DNA of 64,000 nucleotides from Galaxea fascicularis. Its lineage: Eukaryota > Cnidaria > Anthozoa > Scleractinia > Euphylliidae. Shown piece after piece: positions 11,201 through 21,173 of this stretch (positions within the stretch are counted from its first letter, which is position 1; the number at the start of each line of letters is the position of its first letter). A program made the translations under genes and the position numbers. The stretch spans positions 26,250,378 to 26,314,377 of the forward strand of contig OX419343.1 of NCBI GenBank assembly GCA_948470475.1, read 5' to 3'. The notes beneath the pieces were generated by a model, which was not told the DNA's origin, did not search any database, and worked only from the letters and a program-made list of their open reading frames with translations.

Positions 11201-14200
11201 TAGAATCCGTGTATGGTGGTCAAACCAAATTTCTGGGTTTTTGTAGTTGCATTTCTAGATCAATGGAAACATGATATTACTACTAATATTCATTGATATA
11301 CAATATTAATACCATATTTCACAATGAAAGGCCCTTTTTTCTTTGATTTGAAAATCTTAGGTTTTTGATAATAATTTCACATTTTTGTTTGTCACAGGCT
11401 GAAGAAGAATACAATGAAGCAAAAACTGTTTATACAAAGCTCCATGCAGAATTATATGAAGAACTACCTGCTTTGTTTGACAGGTAAATATCAAGTGAAC
11501 TTTGATACTAGACACATCAATACATGATTCACCCTGTTAATTGTCTAAGAGCCTACTATGCATCAATTTGTCATGCAAACTCTTTTTTACATTTTTTATT
11601 CCCTTTCAGTCGTATTGGTTACTATGTATCATCGTTCCAAAGTATCTTTACTGCCGAAGGAGTGTTTCACAGAGAAGCTGCCAGGGTAATAAACTTGTGC
11701 TTAGGGTCATGTGTTATGCAGTATATTGTACCTTGACCCTCTCACTTCAACTCACTGGCAAAACAAGTCATTGACTGCCAGTAGTTCTAGTGGATAGATC
11801 TGTGGATGAAAGTGGATTTGTGAATTGAAATATATACTGCTTAAATTTTGAAATGAAATCCAACCTCACATTTCCTTCTTGTGTGTTGTTTATTTGTTAT
11901 GTGTTTCATGGAGGTTCTGATGACTGAATTGATTATTTGTTGTTAGTAATTTTTCTGTAGTGTAACCATGCAAGTGCAAGCACCACCTGTGCTTTACCGC
12001 AATATTTTTTCTCTGCTGAGGATTTTGTTGTGATGGCATTTCTTTCAGACCAAGACACAGCTGAATGATCTAATGGATGGTTTAATTCAAGATATGTCAA
12101 CTGGAAATTACACAACTAAGAGGCCTTATCCTGTTCAAAGGTAAAGCTATCATGAAATGATTGGGATGTAATTGTGTTGTTAATGGGAAATCTGAAATAT
12201 TTGATTAGTATTAGGTAATTGCATGGGGCCGAGTAAATTAAGGATTAATCATCACAAGTGTTTTCAGAAGTGATTATTTATCCTTAATTTTTGAGGAAAC
12301 GTGCAATTACTTGTTTATCACTGAAAGGGCAAAATTAATTAGGGAATTGTGCATGCGGTGTGTTCATTTCTCATTGGAGTTCTGCAACAAGTACAAATTT
12401 ACATAGCAATTGATTCAATGGGGTTAACCAAAATCTCTGAATAGTCCTGGCTAAAAAAGCACATTTTGTTTCAAAATGCCCTCTGTCTCAGCCAATCAGC
12501 TTTCAGTAACTTTGCCCTTTAGTGATAATGATCTTACATTTATGATTGAATTAACTCGTTAAATTTTCCAGTGAAAACCAAGTATCAGACAGTGATGATA
12601 CGGATGCCCAAACAACATCTTCTCACCCGGAAAGTGGAGATGTCCCAGTGTGTAATGATGAGGCTACTACAGTAGAAAGTGCTGAAGGTGAAAACTGTGT
12701 CATGTACTGGTGATGGTTGTGGATCTTGCTTCATTTAATGTCCATTTTGTCATTGAGAATTTTTGTTTTCAGATGGTACTGTAAATCAAGTGGAGAAAGT
12801 GGATGATTCAGCAGATGGTAAGTTTGTTCTTAGGACTATGTCAATGCACAAAGCATAATGCACTAACAGGTTATGCCTTTAATTTAGAAATGAGTGAACC
12901 ATGAAAAAAAAATTAACTAAATGTAAATGCAAGTAAGTTTTAGGTTTGTGAAGAATGGCATTGTTAATTAAGTTAATCATTTTATTCTATTATTTATTAC
13001 TACAATGGTATTCTTTTCACAGCCTTAAACCCATTCTTACAGTCTGACCAAGATGAACAAGATGGCGTGGGTGGAGAGACTGCGGCATCAACAGAGACCC
13101 AGGAGAAGCCCAAACCTGTCCCTGCTGGACGACCTCCTCCCCCTCAGGCAAAAGCAGAGAGACCTTTAGTCCCACCTCTTCCAGTGAACAGACAGCAACC
13201 ACAAGCTGAGACAACAGAGGTGGGATTTTTCAAGCTACCATCAAAATTTAAATTCTCATCTGTTGCCCCTACACCTTTCCTGTAGACATAGTAGGGAGAA
13301 GTTGTTAAAATATCAAGCAAACTAATCTTGACTGATCCTGTCCTTAATTCTCATGACCACTCTGTTTTATAAAGCATTGAAATTATAAGGAGAAATTTGA
13401 TGCTGATCACTCGTAGGGTTTAAGGGTGAAAACAGGACATTGGAGCAAATGATCAGGCCCCATTTGTTCAAAGAGTGGATAACTTGCTCTCCAGCAGATG
13501 AAATATATCAGTTTCAATACATTTTATCCACTGCATAGCAGGGTCCGACAAATATTAGGCCCGGACGCCGGGGACAAGTTGAACAGAATACCGGGCAAGT
13601 GTTTTATTTCTAGAAAAAGCCCGCCGGGCTGTAGCATTTGAGTTACAAGCAATTTCGCGCAATAAACTTTAGATATACAAGTATTAAACGTTTACCTTGA
13701 ATAAGTCCCATCGAAGCCTTTCGAAATGCAATAAAATAATACGTATCACTTTTTTTCACTTTCGATCGCCATTTTACATCGATCTCTTCGTGAGTTTCAT
13801 ACCCAATACGTTCCCGTGTAAACCTCTCAAGGCCTGGCTGCTATACCCCTCATAACATGTTTTTCTGCCATATCGTGAATCAAAGTTCTAGGTACGATTG
13901 ATTATAACTTATGGATAATCCTGCGACACTGTTTGTACTCCGGGTACGACAAAGCGAAAGGTGAAATGTGTTGAATACAACAAGGAATATGATGGAAACA
14001 AACGCAGACAAGTGTTCCAACCGAAATGGTTGGAAGAGTTTTCATGGCTTACAATAGACACAACACATGGTGTCACGAAGCAGGGGTGGATTTAGGGTTG
14101 AGCCGAGGGGGCTGCGGCCCCCCCTTTTGATGAATTTTTTTTTTTTTTATCAATCCCTTGGATGATTGAAATAGTTGATTTTATCCATACATCGTATTCA

Positions 14201-16018
14201 AAGAACATAATTTTTGTTTAAGAAATTCAAAAAAAAGATCCTCAAAATTCTGGAAATCGCATCTCTGACGATCTCAATTTCAAAATCGTGCCACTATACC
14301 AATTCCAGTGACCGGCCCCCTCTTTCTCAATATCCTGGATCCGCCCCTGCGAAGCGTAAAATATGCTGTGCATGGCCATATGTTTCGGACTCAAAGAGCC
14401 CACTGGTAATGGGAAGCAACAAACTTACAAGGATCCCCTTTATGCTCATGCTAAGAGTGCAAAACATATTGCCCGTGTGATGAAAAATGACTGCATGAAT
14501 TGATTTTGCTACAGTTCAATGAATTCCTTGTCCTCTACCATTATTAACTGGGACAACTAGCTCATTCTGCTGGGCAAGTGATTTTGACATGCCACTTGCC
14601 CAGGGACAAGTTTTGTCAAAAATATTTGTTGGACCCTGCATAGGGTTATCCACGGGATGGAGTCATCCATTCTTTGAACAGCTGGGACCAGTATAATAGA
14701 TTACCCATATCTGAGTGGTGCTTGTCACTATATATTTCACAGACCTTGCTGATATAATAATATAGTGGTTAAGTAGCCAATTACTGTTTTTGATTTTGCC
14801 CAGATAAAGCAGCTACTTTGTGTGTGTAGTGCAATTGGAATAGTGTTTAATTGCTAGATTATAATTACAGTCCTTGTTTTGATTAATGCAACTTGGGACA
14901 GTGCCAAAACTTCTTTGAGAGAACTCCTGATCACAGTGTTCTACCCACCCCTCCTCCCTGCGGGTAGTTCTGCTGCTCTCAAGACTAATAATATTGTGCA
15001 AATAAATGTACTTTAATTTATGCACATATTTTGCTTTCTCTTCAAAGACTAAAGGATCTCCATCTAGTGATGAAGCTCCTCCCATAAGTATGACACAAAC
15101 AGAAGGCGAAAAACAGGAAGCCGCCACCCACGATATTCCTGGATTTCTTTATAAGGTATAGAGTGAGAGCTAACATAAATACCTTACCTGCTTTTCAGAT
15201 AAACGTATGTTTTGCTAGCTTAATTGGCAAATGGAAAACTTCATTGTAACTTATGATCCTTCCACTCGAGAAGTGTAAGGAACTTTTCTTGTGTTCTGAA
15301 AAATCCGTGTATGCTTATGTAACTTTACAATGTGCTCCATTAGGTTCGTGCAGCCTATAGATACGTTGCAGAAGATGATGATGAGTTATCATTTGAGAAA
15401 GGAGAAATCATCAATGTGGTGGAGTTTGAGGATCCAGAAGAACAGGTAACTGGGTAACAACAGTCTCAGTGTAACTGTAACCATGGTGATGACAGAGAAC
15501 TTTGTAGTTAGAACGGAGAGGTGGTAGTTCCTCTCACCCACCCTCTGACTTAGAGTAGAAGGGAGTGGTCAAAGTGATCTTAATTCTTGCTTAATACTGA
15601 GCACTATCACTGTGGTACCTTATTCTCATGACCACCATGCTCCTTTAAGTGACAATTGGGTCAGTATCAAATTTCTCTATGTATCAGAGAGGTTTTCAAA
15701 ATTTAAGGTGGTTATTAGGGTAAAAGAAGGAACCAAGATGGTGTGATGGGGTTCTGTCAGTAATGGGGTTTCTCAAAAGTTTGTTTGAATCCACTGCCCC
15801 TCTTTTACATCTCATTTATATTTATTTAACACTTTTCTTGGGCCTTCATATTGAAAACCTCCCTTCATCTACTACCATGTTAAAGGTGGTGCTTTGAACA
15901 GTATTCTGATGGCATGTGGTGTGTTGTTATTCTGCAGGATGAAGGCTGGCTTTTAGGCATTCTAGAGCTGAGCGGAATAAAGGGAGTTTTTCCTGCAAAC
16001 TTTACAAAAAGAATTTAA
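8225..16018 (+). CDS. Amphiphysin/BIN-type N-BAR and SH3 protein, 16 coding exons, 477 residues
   Basis: Coding exons: 8225-8317, 8508-8588, 9477-9531, 9869-9963, 10348-10443, 10622-10684, 10831-10878, 11398-11483, 11610-11685, 12049-12140, 12572-12687, 12773-12817, 13023-13219, 15048-15155, 15344-15445, 15938-16018 (1434 bases, phase kept). Residues 1-235 are an N-BAR domain with amphiphysin signatures VMQKLGKANETKD, VYEPEWPGRD, QFPDIK and RGRKLVDYD. The amphipathic N-terminus and BAR dimer bind and bend membrane in endocytosis and T-tubule-like tubulation. Residues 236-417 are an acidic, low-complexity linker with an NPF tripeptide at 318-320 (EH-domain ligand) and a proline-rich PAGRPPPPQ segment. 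The C-terminal SH3 domain (about 419-477) opens GFLYKVRAAYRYVAEDDDEL and contains DEGWLLG and GVFPANF; it would bind dynamin or synaptojanin proline motifs. I see no clathrin/AP2 box, so it resembles ubiquitous BIN1 or fly Amph. BIN1 and AMPH cannot be separated here. Confidence 0.93.
9146..9344. repeat. Imperfect duplicated segment in amphiphysin intron 2
   Basis: A unit containing GCGGTGGCAGTCC, TTCTACTGCTTGG and CTTTTAA...ATTCAA occurs at about 9146-9210 and again at about 9279-9344 with scattered substitutions. No coding potential. Confidence 0.55.
9565..9770. mobile_element. Foldback MITE, GTGCGAATCCAAAAACTGTGAA termini, copy 1
   Basis: The left end GCGAATCCAAAAACTGTGAA is mirrored at the right by CACAGTTTTTGGATTTTCAC. 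A second copy of the same family, with shared internal sequence (ACAAACAAATTA, CCAATCAGAA) in the opposite orientation, lies in RHOBTB intron 1 at 25348-25558. Confidence 0.75.
11074..11231. mobile_element. Foldback MITE with ACCATACAGGGATTCTAAAAG arms, copy 1
   Basis: The arms ACCATACAGGGATTCTAAAA and TTTTAGAATCCGTGTATGGT enclose a second inverted pair, AGTGTTAGCCCTTTG and CAAAGGGCTAACACT. A relative with the same architecture lies at 19271-19460. Located in amphiphysin intron 7. Confidence 0.75.
12213..12312. mobile_element. Small palindromic MITE in amphiphysin intron 10
   Basis: GGTAATTGCATG at the left and CGTGCAATTAC at the right are inverted. TTAAGGATTAATCATCAC and GTGATTATTTATCCTTAA form an inner inverted pair around a very short loop. 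Confidence 0.6.
13539..14638. mobile_element. Degenerate DNA transposon, CAGGGTCCRACAAATATT termini, TTF-like zinc-finger remnant
   Basis: An 18-base terminal inverted repeat (CAGGGTCCGACAAATATT left; complement of CAGGGTCCAACAAATATT right) is flanked by a perfect 5-base direct repeat CATAG (13534-13538, 14639-14643). The interior retains coding remnants: KWLEEFSWL, then ICCAWP and GSNK, the spacing of the TTF-type zinc finger common in hAT-like transposases. The frame is broken by shifts and by the insertion at 14081-14349, so it is a dead copy. CA...TG ends fit hAT-like elements, although a 5-base duplication is shorter than the usual 8. Confidence 0.7.
14081..14349. mobile_element. Innermost MITE with CAGGGGTGGAT...ATCCGCCCCTG termini
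   Basis: Near-perfect inverted ends (CAGGGGTGGATTTAGG and CCTGGATCCGCCCCTG) are flanked by a perfect 5-base direct repeat CGAAG (14076-14080, 14350-14354). It is inserted in the remnant transposase region of the element at 13539-14638 and is therefore the youngest of three nested insertions. Non-coding, with a C-run and T-run near its left end. Confidence 0.8.
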
Positions 16019-16799
16019 TTTAATGGCTAACTCATGAAGTAAAGTTAGGGATAACAAGAAAGAAAATACACCAATGTGCCATGAGTACTACTTGCACCTT
16101 AAAAGTATTATGTTGGGAATGGTTCAAAATGGGTAATTGAATGTAAAAAAATATATTATAATATTGAGACGCTAGAAATGGGTGGGTTATGTAGCTTCTT
16201 AAAACACATGATACATGTACCTACTGAAGTACAGTTATGTACTAGTTGACAAAAAATATCTGTTGTTTCAAATACTATTCCCAACTTCTCACTTTGCGTC
16301 CCATGCATATTAAGGTCTGCATGTTGCCAGTGCTTAAAATTTAATTTGAAGGCAGGCCATAAAAAAATGTCTCTGCACTTATGCTTATTTTTGTTTTTTA
16401 ATGAAAACTATGTCCAACTGCAGGGGGAAAATGGGGCTAGGTTTCCAGAATTATCTGTCATGGGCCTTTGTCAAAAAGGTGGTAACAGAGTCAAAACATA
16501 AAAAGCAACAAATTCAAATATTTCTACACAACTTGAGTGGAATATTGACATCCATTCCTTAAGTTTGCGCCTTTAGCTTATCACTTGATAAATGCCATGT
16601 ATGTTACCCAGGGAGGAAGGGGTTACTCCTCAGAATTCTTGGTAGGGATGTGCCACTGAGTTCTCCAAATTCTGACCCTGTTTCAGACCAAAACATTCCA
16701 TTTTCCACACCCGTTTTCAGACGTGATGTTGCGGTTACAAATTTTCTTAGTGGCTTTGTTGTAGGGTTTTTGAGCTTCACATCAGTGCCGAAGCCAGGA

Positions 16800-16977
16800 A
16801 TAGCCTACTTTCAAAATATCAAAATTTGACGTGATAGCGAGGCCCAGAGAACAACAACAAGGAAAAATGAGAGTTATGTTAATCATCTTTCACATTTCTT
16901 GCAGTTCATTCCTATTGTTTGTGTCCTCTGGGCCTTGCTATCAAGCTGAAGTTTGATATTTCAAAACTAGCCTACTG
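16800..16977. mobile_element. Foldback repeat ending TAGCCTAC / CTAGCCTACTGG
   Basis: The left arm TTCAAAATATCAAAATTTGA followed by GATAGCGAGGCCCAGAGA is mirrored on the right by CTCTGGGCCTTGCTATCAAG and TTTGATATTTCAAAA. The family has a truncated copy at 541-672. Confidence 0.65.
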
Positions 16978-17231
16978 GTAAATTTCAGCTCAAATGATAC
17001 ATTTTGGTTCCTTTCTTGCTATTATTCATTTGGAATTGAAAAGACAAACACGTTTACATGCTCTCATTGTTCGCTTGAAAACAAATACGTGATTTAAGAC
17101 CGTTAATGGTCAAAATCGTATGCCTGTTTGCAGAGCAAAACAGCTCAAAAACCATACCCTTTGGGGCAGCACATACCTGTATAGCTTATATAGGAGAGTG
17201 CCCCTCCCCGCAGTATGTTATTAGCCAGTAG

Positions 17232-17802
17232 TTAAAGTGCCACTGTGATCAAAAAATCATTTTCTTTCTTTCTTCAGATTTTGAAAGTGTGTTTGCTTAA
17301 CAACTGACTGGCAAAATTTTGAGCTTTGATTTTTATCCAAAGGCTGTTTATTTCGAGTGTAAGGTTTGGATTTCACGGTCTGCCATTACTCATGTTCAAA
17401 ACTGACCGATTGGACCTCAGAGGCTTGGATCTAGGGAAAAGTGACGTCATTTACTCACTAGCTTAAAATTTCAGCGTGTAAACGCAACTTATTATATATG
17501 CAAAACATGAGTTTAAAAATCTGAAAGCCCGGAAATCCTGTGCTGCATGTTAATTCAGCCGCGTACACACGCATTGCATTCGTAAACCAGTGAGTATCTG
17601 ACGTCATTTTCTCCTCGACCCACCTCTCTCAAGATTTTAAAGTTTGTAATGGCAGACCAATAAATAACAAAATTCCAGTTAAAATAAACAGGTGTCTTTT
17701 TAAATTCAGAACTTAAAACTTGGGTCACTTAGTGTTTAGTTAACATAGTTTTGAAATCCAGAGAAGGAGGACAATTGTTTTTTGGTCTTAGTAGCACTTT
17801 AA
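17232..17802. mobile_element. TTAA-flanked (piggyBac-like) non-autonomous element with two TGACGTCA sites
   Basis: The element starts TTAAAGTGCCACTGTGATC and ends TAGTAGCACTTTAA, so the ends are inverted and abut TTAA on both sides, the target preference of piggyBac-type transposons. TGGCAGACC/GGTCTGCCATTAC and other inner segments are also inverted. No transposase frame. Two perfect cAMP-response-element palindromes TGACGTCA lie at 17442-17449 and 17599-17606. Confidence 0.7.
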
Positions 17803-19241
17803 AACAAGGTGTTCAACATTTGCATTGTGACACGACAGTTAAGCATCAGCCAGATTATTGACTTGAGAAATAAAATTGTGTACAGTTAGTCCAACAAAGT
17901 TAACTATTTGCTATATTTTGAAGCATGGGTAATATTGTTTATAGTTATTAGTTCAAAGTTTGAAGTATATAGACTTTTTACTTTGTTACTTCAGCACCAA
18001 TTCCTGTAGTATATAAAATGGTGCAAAATGAAAATGGTCCCAAGCTTTCAATTATTACTTAAAGTTGCTGAAAATATGAAATGGGAGATGACTTCATGAA
18101 GTTGATCCTGAGCAGAATAAAGGTACCAACACACCAAATGTAGGGGAACAAATCTGGTTTAAAAATCTGCCATATTTTTTATTTTTCAAACTTCACAAAT
18201 CCCCCTTTGACTTACAGTGGTGTGTAGTGGAATTGTGTGCTACAAACTTTTGATGGCATTTTCAGTGACTGGTATGAGCAGAACTGTGAAAGGCTGAAAA
18301 GAAGCAATATATGTGTAACTCTGCTTGAAAAAAAAAACTAATGCAATCAGTTATCAAAGGCTGTGTGGTGCATGATTTGAGAATTGATTTTTTTTCCATA
18401 GAACATCGCAATATCCTAGACAAAAGTGAGGCTCTTGATTATGAGCTTGACATTTTGGATGTGAAGAACTACAATCTGTGAAATCAAGTTATGGGTTAAA
18501 GCCAATGTAATTAAAACCACAAATTATTTTGTTGCCAAGATGACAAGCTAAGTCAGTCACTGTATCCAATTTTATTACACAGTTACCATTGCATACATTC
18601 TGAAATAACAATGCAAAGTCCACCAAATGTGTAGTATACAAGACTGTTGCTAACTTAATGTCCACACAAAACAATTGATTTGATATTATAAACTGATTTT
18701 ACAGCTGCAGAAATTTCTGCTTAGTCACCATTTTTGAATTTTGTTAGCCTAAATATAGAACTGGTTCTTAAGAGACGGAAATGTTAATCTTAGCAAGGGA
18801 TTTCTACAAAGGGGGCATTTATCACTTTTTGCCTTAACATAAACCTCTCTAAACTTGCTCAATTTAAGCATTGACTGGAAATGGTGTCAGAAATGGAGTT
18901 CCACACTTACCTAGAAACAAAAGTGATCTCATGCATGGTTGATTTCTTTCATTATGACATCATTCATCACTTCAGTTGGGTTGGGTTTTTGGGTAAAGTC
19001 CTAGATGCTAATTTGGTGAATCCACATCTTTATATCACAAAACAATAATTGCAGATTTTCATTTCTGACATGCCTATAATCAGTGTAGAGAGAGACAGAT
19101 TTTAAGGCCAAAACACAATTGCCCCTTTAGTGGGAAGCCCTGTAGAATATGTACCTACTCAATTATATCAGGTAGTACCCATTCCCTGTCAGTTTGCTCT
19201 TGCTGCCAAGGCTAATCCTACTGTGGTACTGCATTGGTGGT

Positions 19242-19260
19242 GGGGGGGGGGGGGGGGGGG
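19242..19260 (+). repeat. Uninterrupted 19-G run
   Basis: Nineteen consecutive G residues, preceded by a GGTGGTG tract, directly upstream of the foldback element at 19271. G-quadruplex formation is possible, and the length is prone to sequencing error. Confidence 0.85.
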
Positions 19261-19270
19261 TGTTGTACAC

Positions 19271-19460
19271 AAAAATTTATTTCATCAATGGAGTTGATAA
19301 TGTAAATTAACCACCATACAGGGATTCTAAAAGCTGGTGTTTCAAGAGTTAGCCCTTTATCAGAGTAAATCACTCGGATGAAGGGCTAACACTCGAAATG
19401 TCACCTTTTAGAATCCCTGCATGGTGGCTAATTTCTATTATCAGTTCCATTGATAAAACC
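19271..19460. mobile_element. Foldback MITE with ACCATACAGGGATTCTAAAAG arms, copy 2
   Basis: Same nested-palindrome architecture as 11074-11231 (ACCATACAGGGATTCTAAAA and TTTTAGAATCCCTGCATGGT; GAGTTAGCCCTTTATC and GAAGGGCTAACACTC). It extends outward to GGAGTTGATAATG and TATCAGTTCCATTGAT. Confidence 0.75.
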
Positions 19461-20190
19461 AACTCTTCACTTACCCTGATATTTTATGTGACATCTCACA
19501 AAAGTAAGGAATGTATGAATGATAGTCTTACTTACAAAGATTAAACATCAAAGCCGCTAAGATACTTATAAAATGGTCTATTAATGAAATTACAAGCTGA
19601 GGGCCAGCAATGATGACCCCTGTTAGTGGTCATTTTAACTTTATATATACATGTAAACATAATTTTGCAATTTTATTACAATAATAATTATTACTTTACA
19701 ACAGTTTCAAATCACAATTAAGTTTACACAATCACACTCATCTTTCCAAGATGTTTCATTCATATTGACTTAAACTACACGCCACAAACGTTTAATGAAA
19801 ATGGCTTAAACATAAAATGCACAAATGTGTGTGGTTACATTCATCTTACCATTGCTTAGTATAGCAAAGTAGATTTTGATACGTGATATGTGTATTCAAG
19901 GATTGATAGTGCCAGATCTTCAAACATTACACATTAACACTCTAATGCTAATCTTAAAATTAAATTGAATGCTGTAACAGCTAGCTTATATTAATAGTAA
20001 TTTAAATATCAAAATTAAATAATATTATAATATGGTTTAAATACATCAATCCCTGTGGCTAATTAGGCCCCCTGAAAGCAGATATAACCTTCCTTTGGGA
20101 GAAAACAAGAGACATCTGGACACAGGATACCATGGATTATGTGCATAACTCAAATTTGTCCCCCTCAAATCAAGTGTATTTCAAACCCAT

Positions 20191-20637
20191 ACCAGTGGGC
20201 CCAACTCCAAAATACTTTTTTCGCTAAAACAAATCTTTGCACCTGTTGGAAAAGCATTGCGCTCTTTCTTGTTCTTTTTTGCCAAATGTTGGCTTTTTAT
20301 AGGCTTCCAAACTTACGAAAAAAAATAAGCATCATTTGTTACATGACCGAGTGAGAAGGGGTGTGGGTCTATTCTTGAATTGACGTCACAAACTGATTTG
20401 CAGCGCATTAAGTCTTTGTAAACATGCATGCAAAGCAGTTTTTGACGTCAATTCAAGAATAGACCCACGCCCCTTCTCACTCGGTCATGTACCAAATGAT
20501 GCTTATTTTTGTAAGTTTGGAAGCCTATAAATAGCCAACCGTTGGCAAAAAAGAACAAAAAACAGAGCAATGCTTTTCCAACAGGTGCAAAGATTTGTGT
20601 TAATGAAAAAAGTATTTTGGGGTTAGGTGCACTTTAA
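20191..20637. mobile_element. Long palindromic TTAA-type element with two TGACGTCA sites
   Basis: Arms of about 190 bases are near-complementary, for example CAAATCTTTGCACCTGTTGG with CCAACAGGTGCAAAGATTTG, and GGTCTATTCTTGAATTGACG with CGTCAATTCAAGAATAGACC. The right end reads GGTGCACTTTAA, matching the TTAAAGTGC terminus of the element at 17232. The left TTAA appears lost. TGACGTCA occurs at 20381-20388 and 20443-20450, once in each arm. Confidence 0.75.
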
Positions 20638-21173
20638 GAAAATCTGACAAAATGCTACAGCTGGGTTGTGATGAGGTAAATTGGGGAGAGAACGTTTTTG
20701 TACTCATGCTCTGGATTCTATCAGTCTGTGTGCTTTTCCTGGATGGTCCTGCCCTCTCTGCACTATTTTTACAATATTCCACACTGAGCTTCTTTCCATT
20801 GTTCCCAGTCAGTACCATAATAATAATTATTATGGTGCTGACATATTGCTTTCTTGTCAGCATTACAACCCCCACTTCAACCCACTCAAAAACTTCTGGA
20901 TTTAGACATGCTGTAGACTTCTCAGAGCATATCACTAAGAGTGCAGTGACTCTCCTATTCACTTCAATACAAATGAGACCATGCACAGATCAATGCCCTG
21001 AAGGCCAAGCCCCATTTTCACTTTATGATTAGATACACTATCTGTGATTTGGATGCTCTGTCAGCTAGTAACTTCCACTCCAACCAGAGAAGTTTGACTG
21101 AAACACTATCTTTTTCTCAGTTTCTTCAGACTGTATATTTGCAAATACTAATCATCAAACACCAATCCAGTAC

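Larger units (their letters stand above)
13456..14689. mobile_element. Host MITE (GGCCCC-TTGTTCAAA family) split by a nested insertion
   Basis: The left end GGCCCCATTTGTTCAAAGA (13456) and the right end TCTTTGAACAGCTGGGACC (to 14689) correspond to the two ends of the intact relative at 317-462, including the internal TTATCCACTG motif. The body is interrupted at 13539-14638 by another element. The whole lies in amphiphysin intron 13. Confidence 0.65.
16019..21173. other. Intergenic region between the amphiphysin 3' end and the RHOBTB 3' end
   Basis: No gene is recognised. The two genes converge here. The sequence holds the repeats listed separately at 16800-16977, 17232-17802, 19271-19460 and 20191-20637, a 19-G run, and AT-rich filler. 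AATAAA occurs at 17659, 17869 and 18116, but the first lies inside a mobile element. I cannot assign the amphiphysin polyadenylation site. Confidence 0.7.

Noticed and set aside
20600..21032. Overlapping frames of 120-130 codons on both strands
   Set aside because: They cross an element end and intergenic sequence, overlap each other on opposite strands, and lack any recognisable domain or splice structure.
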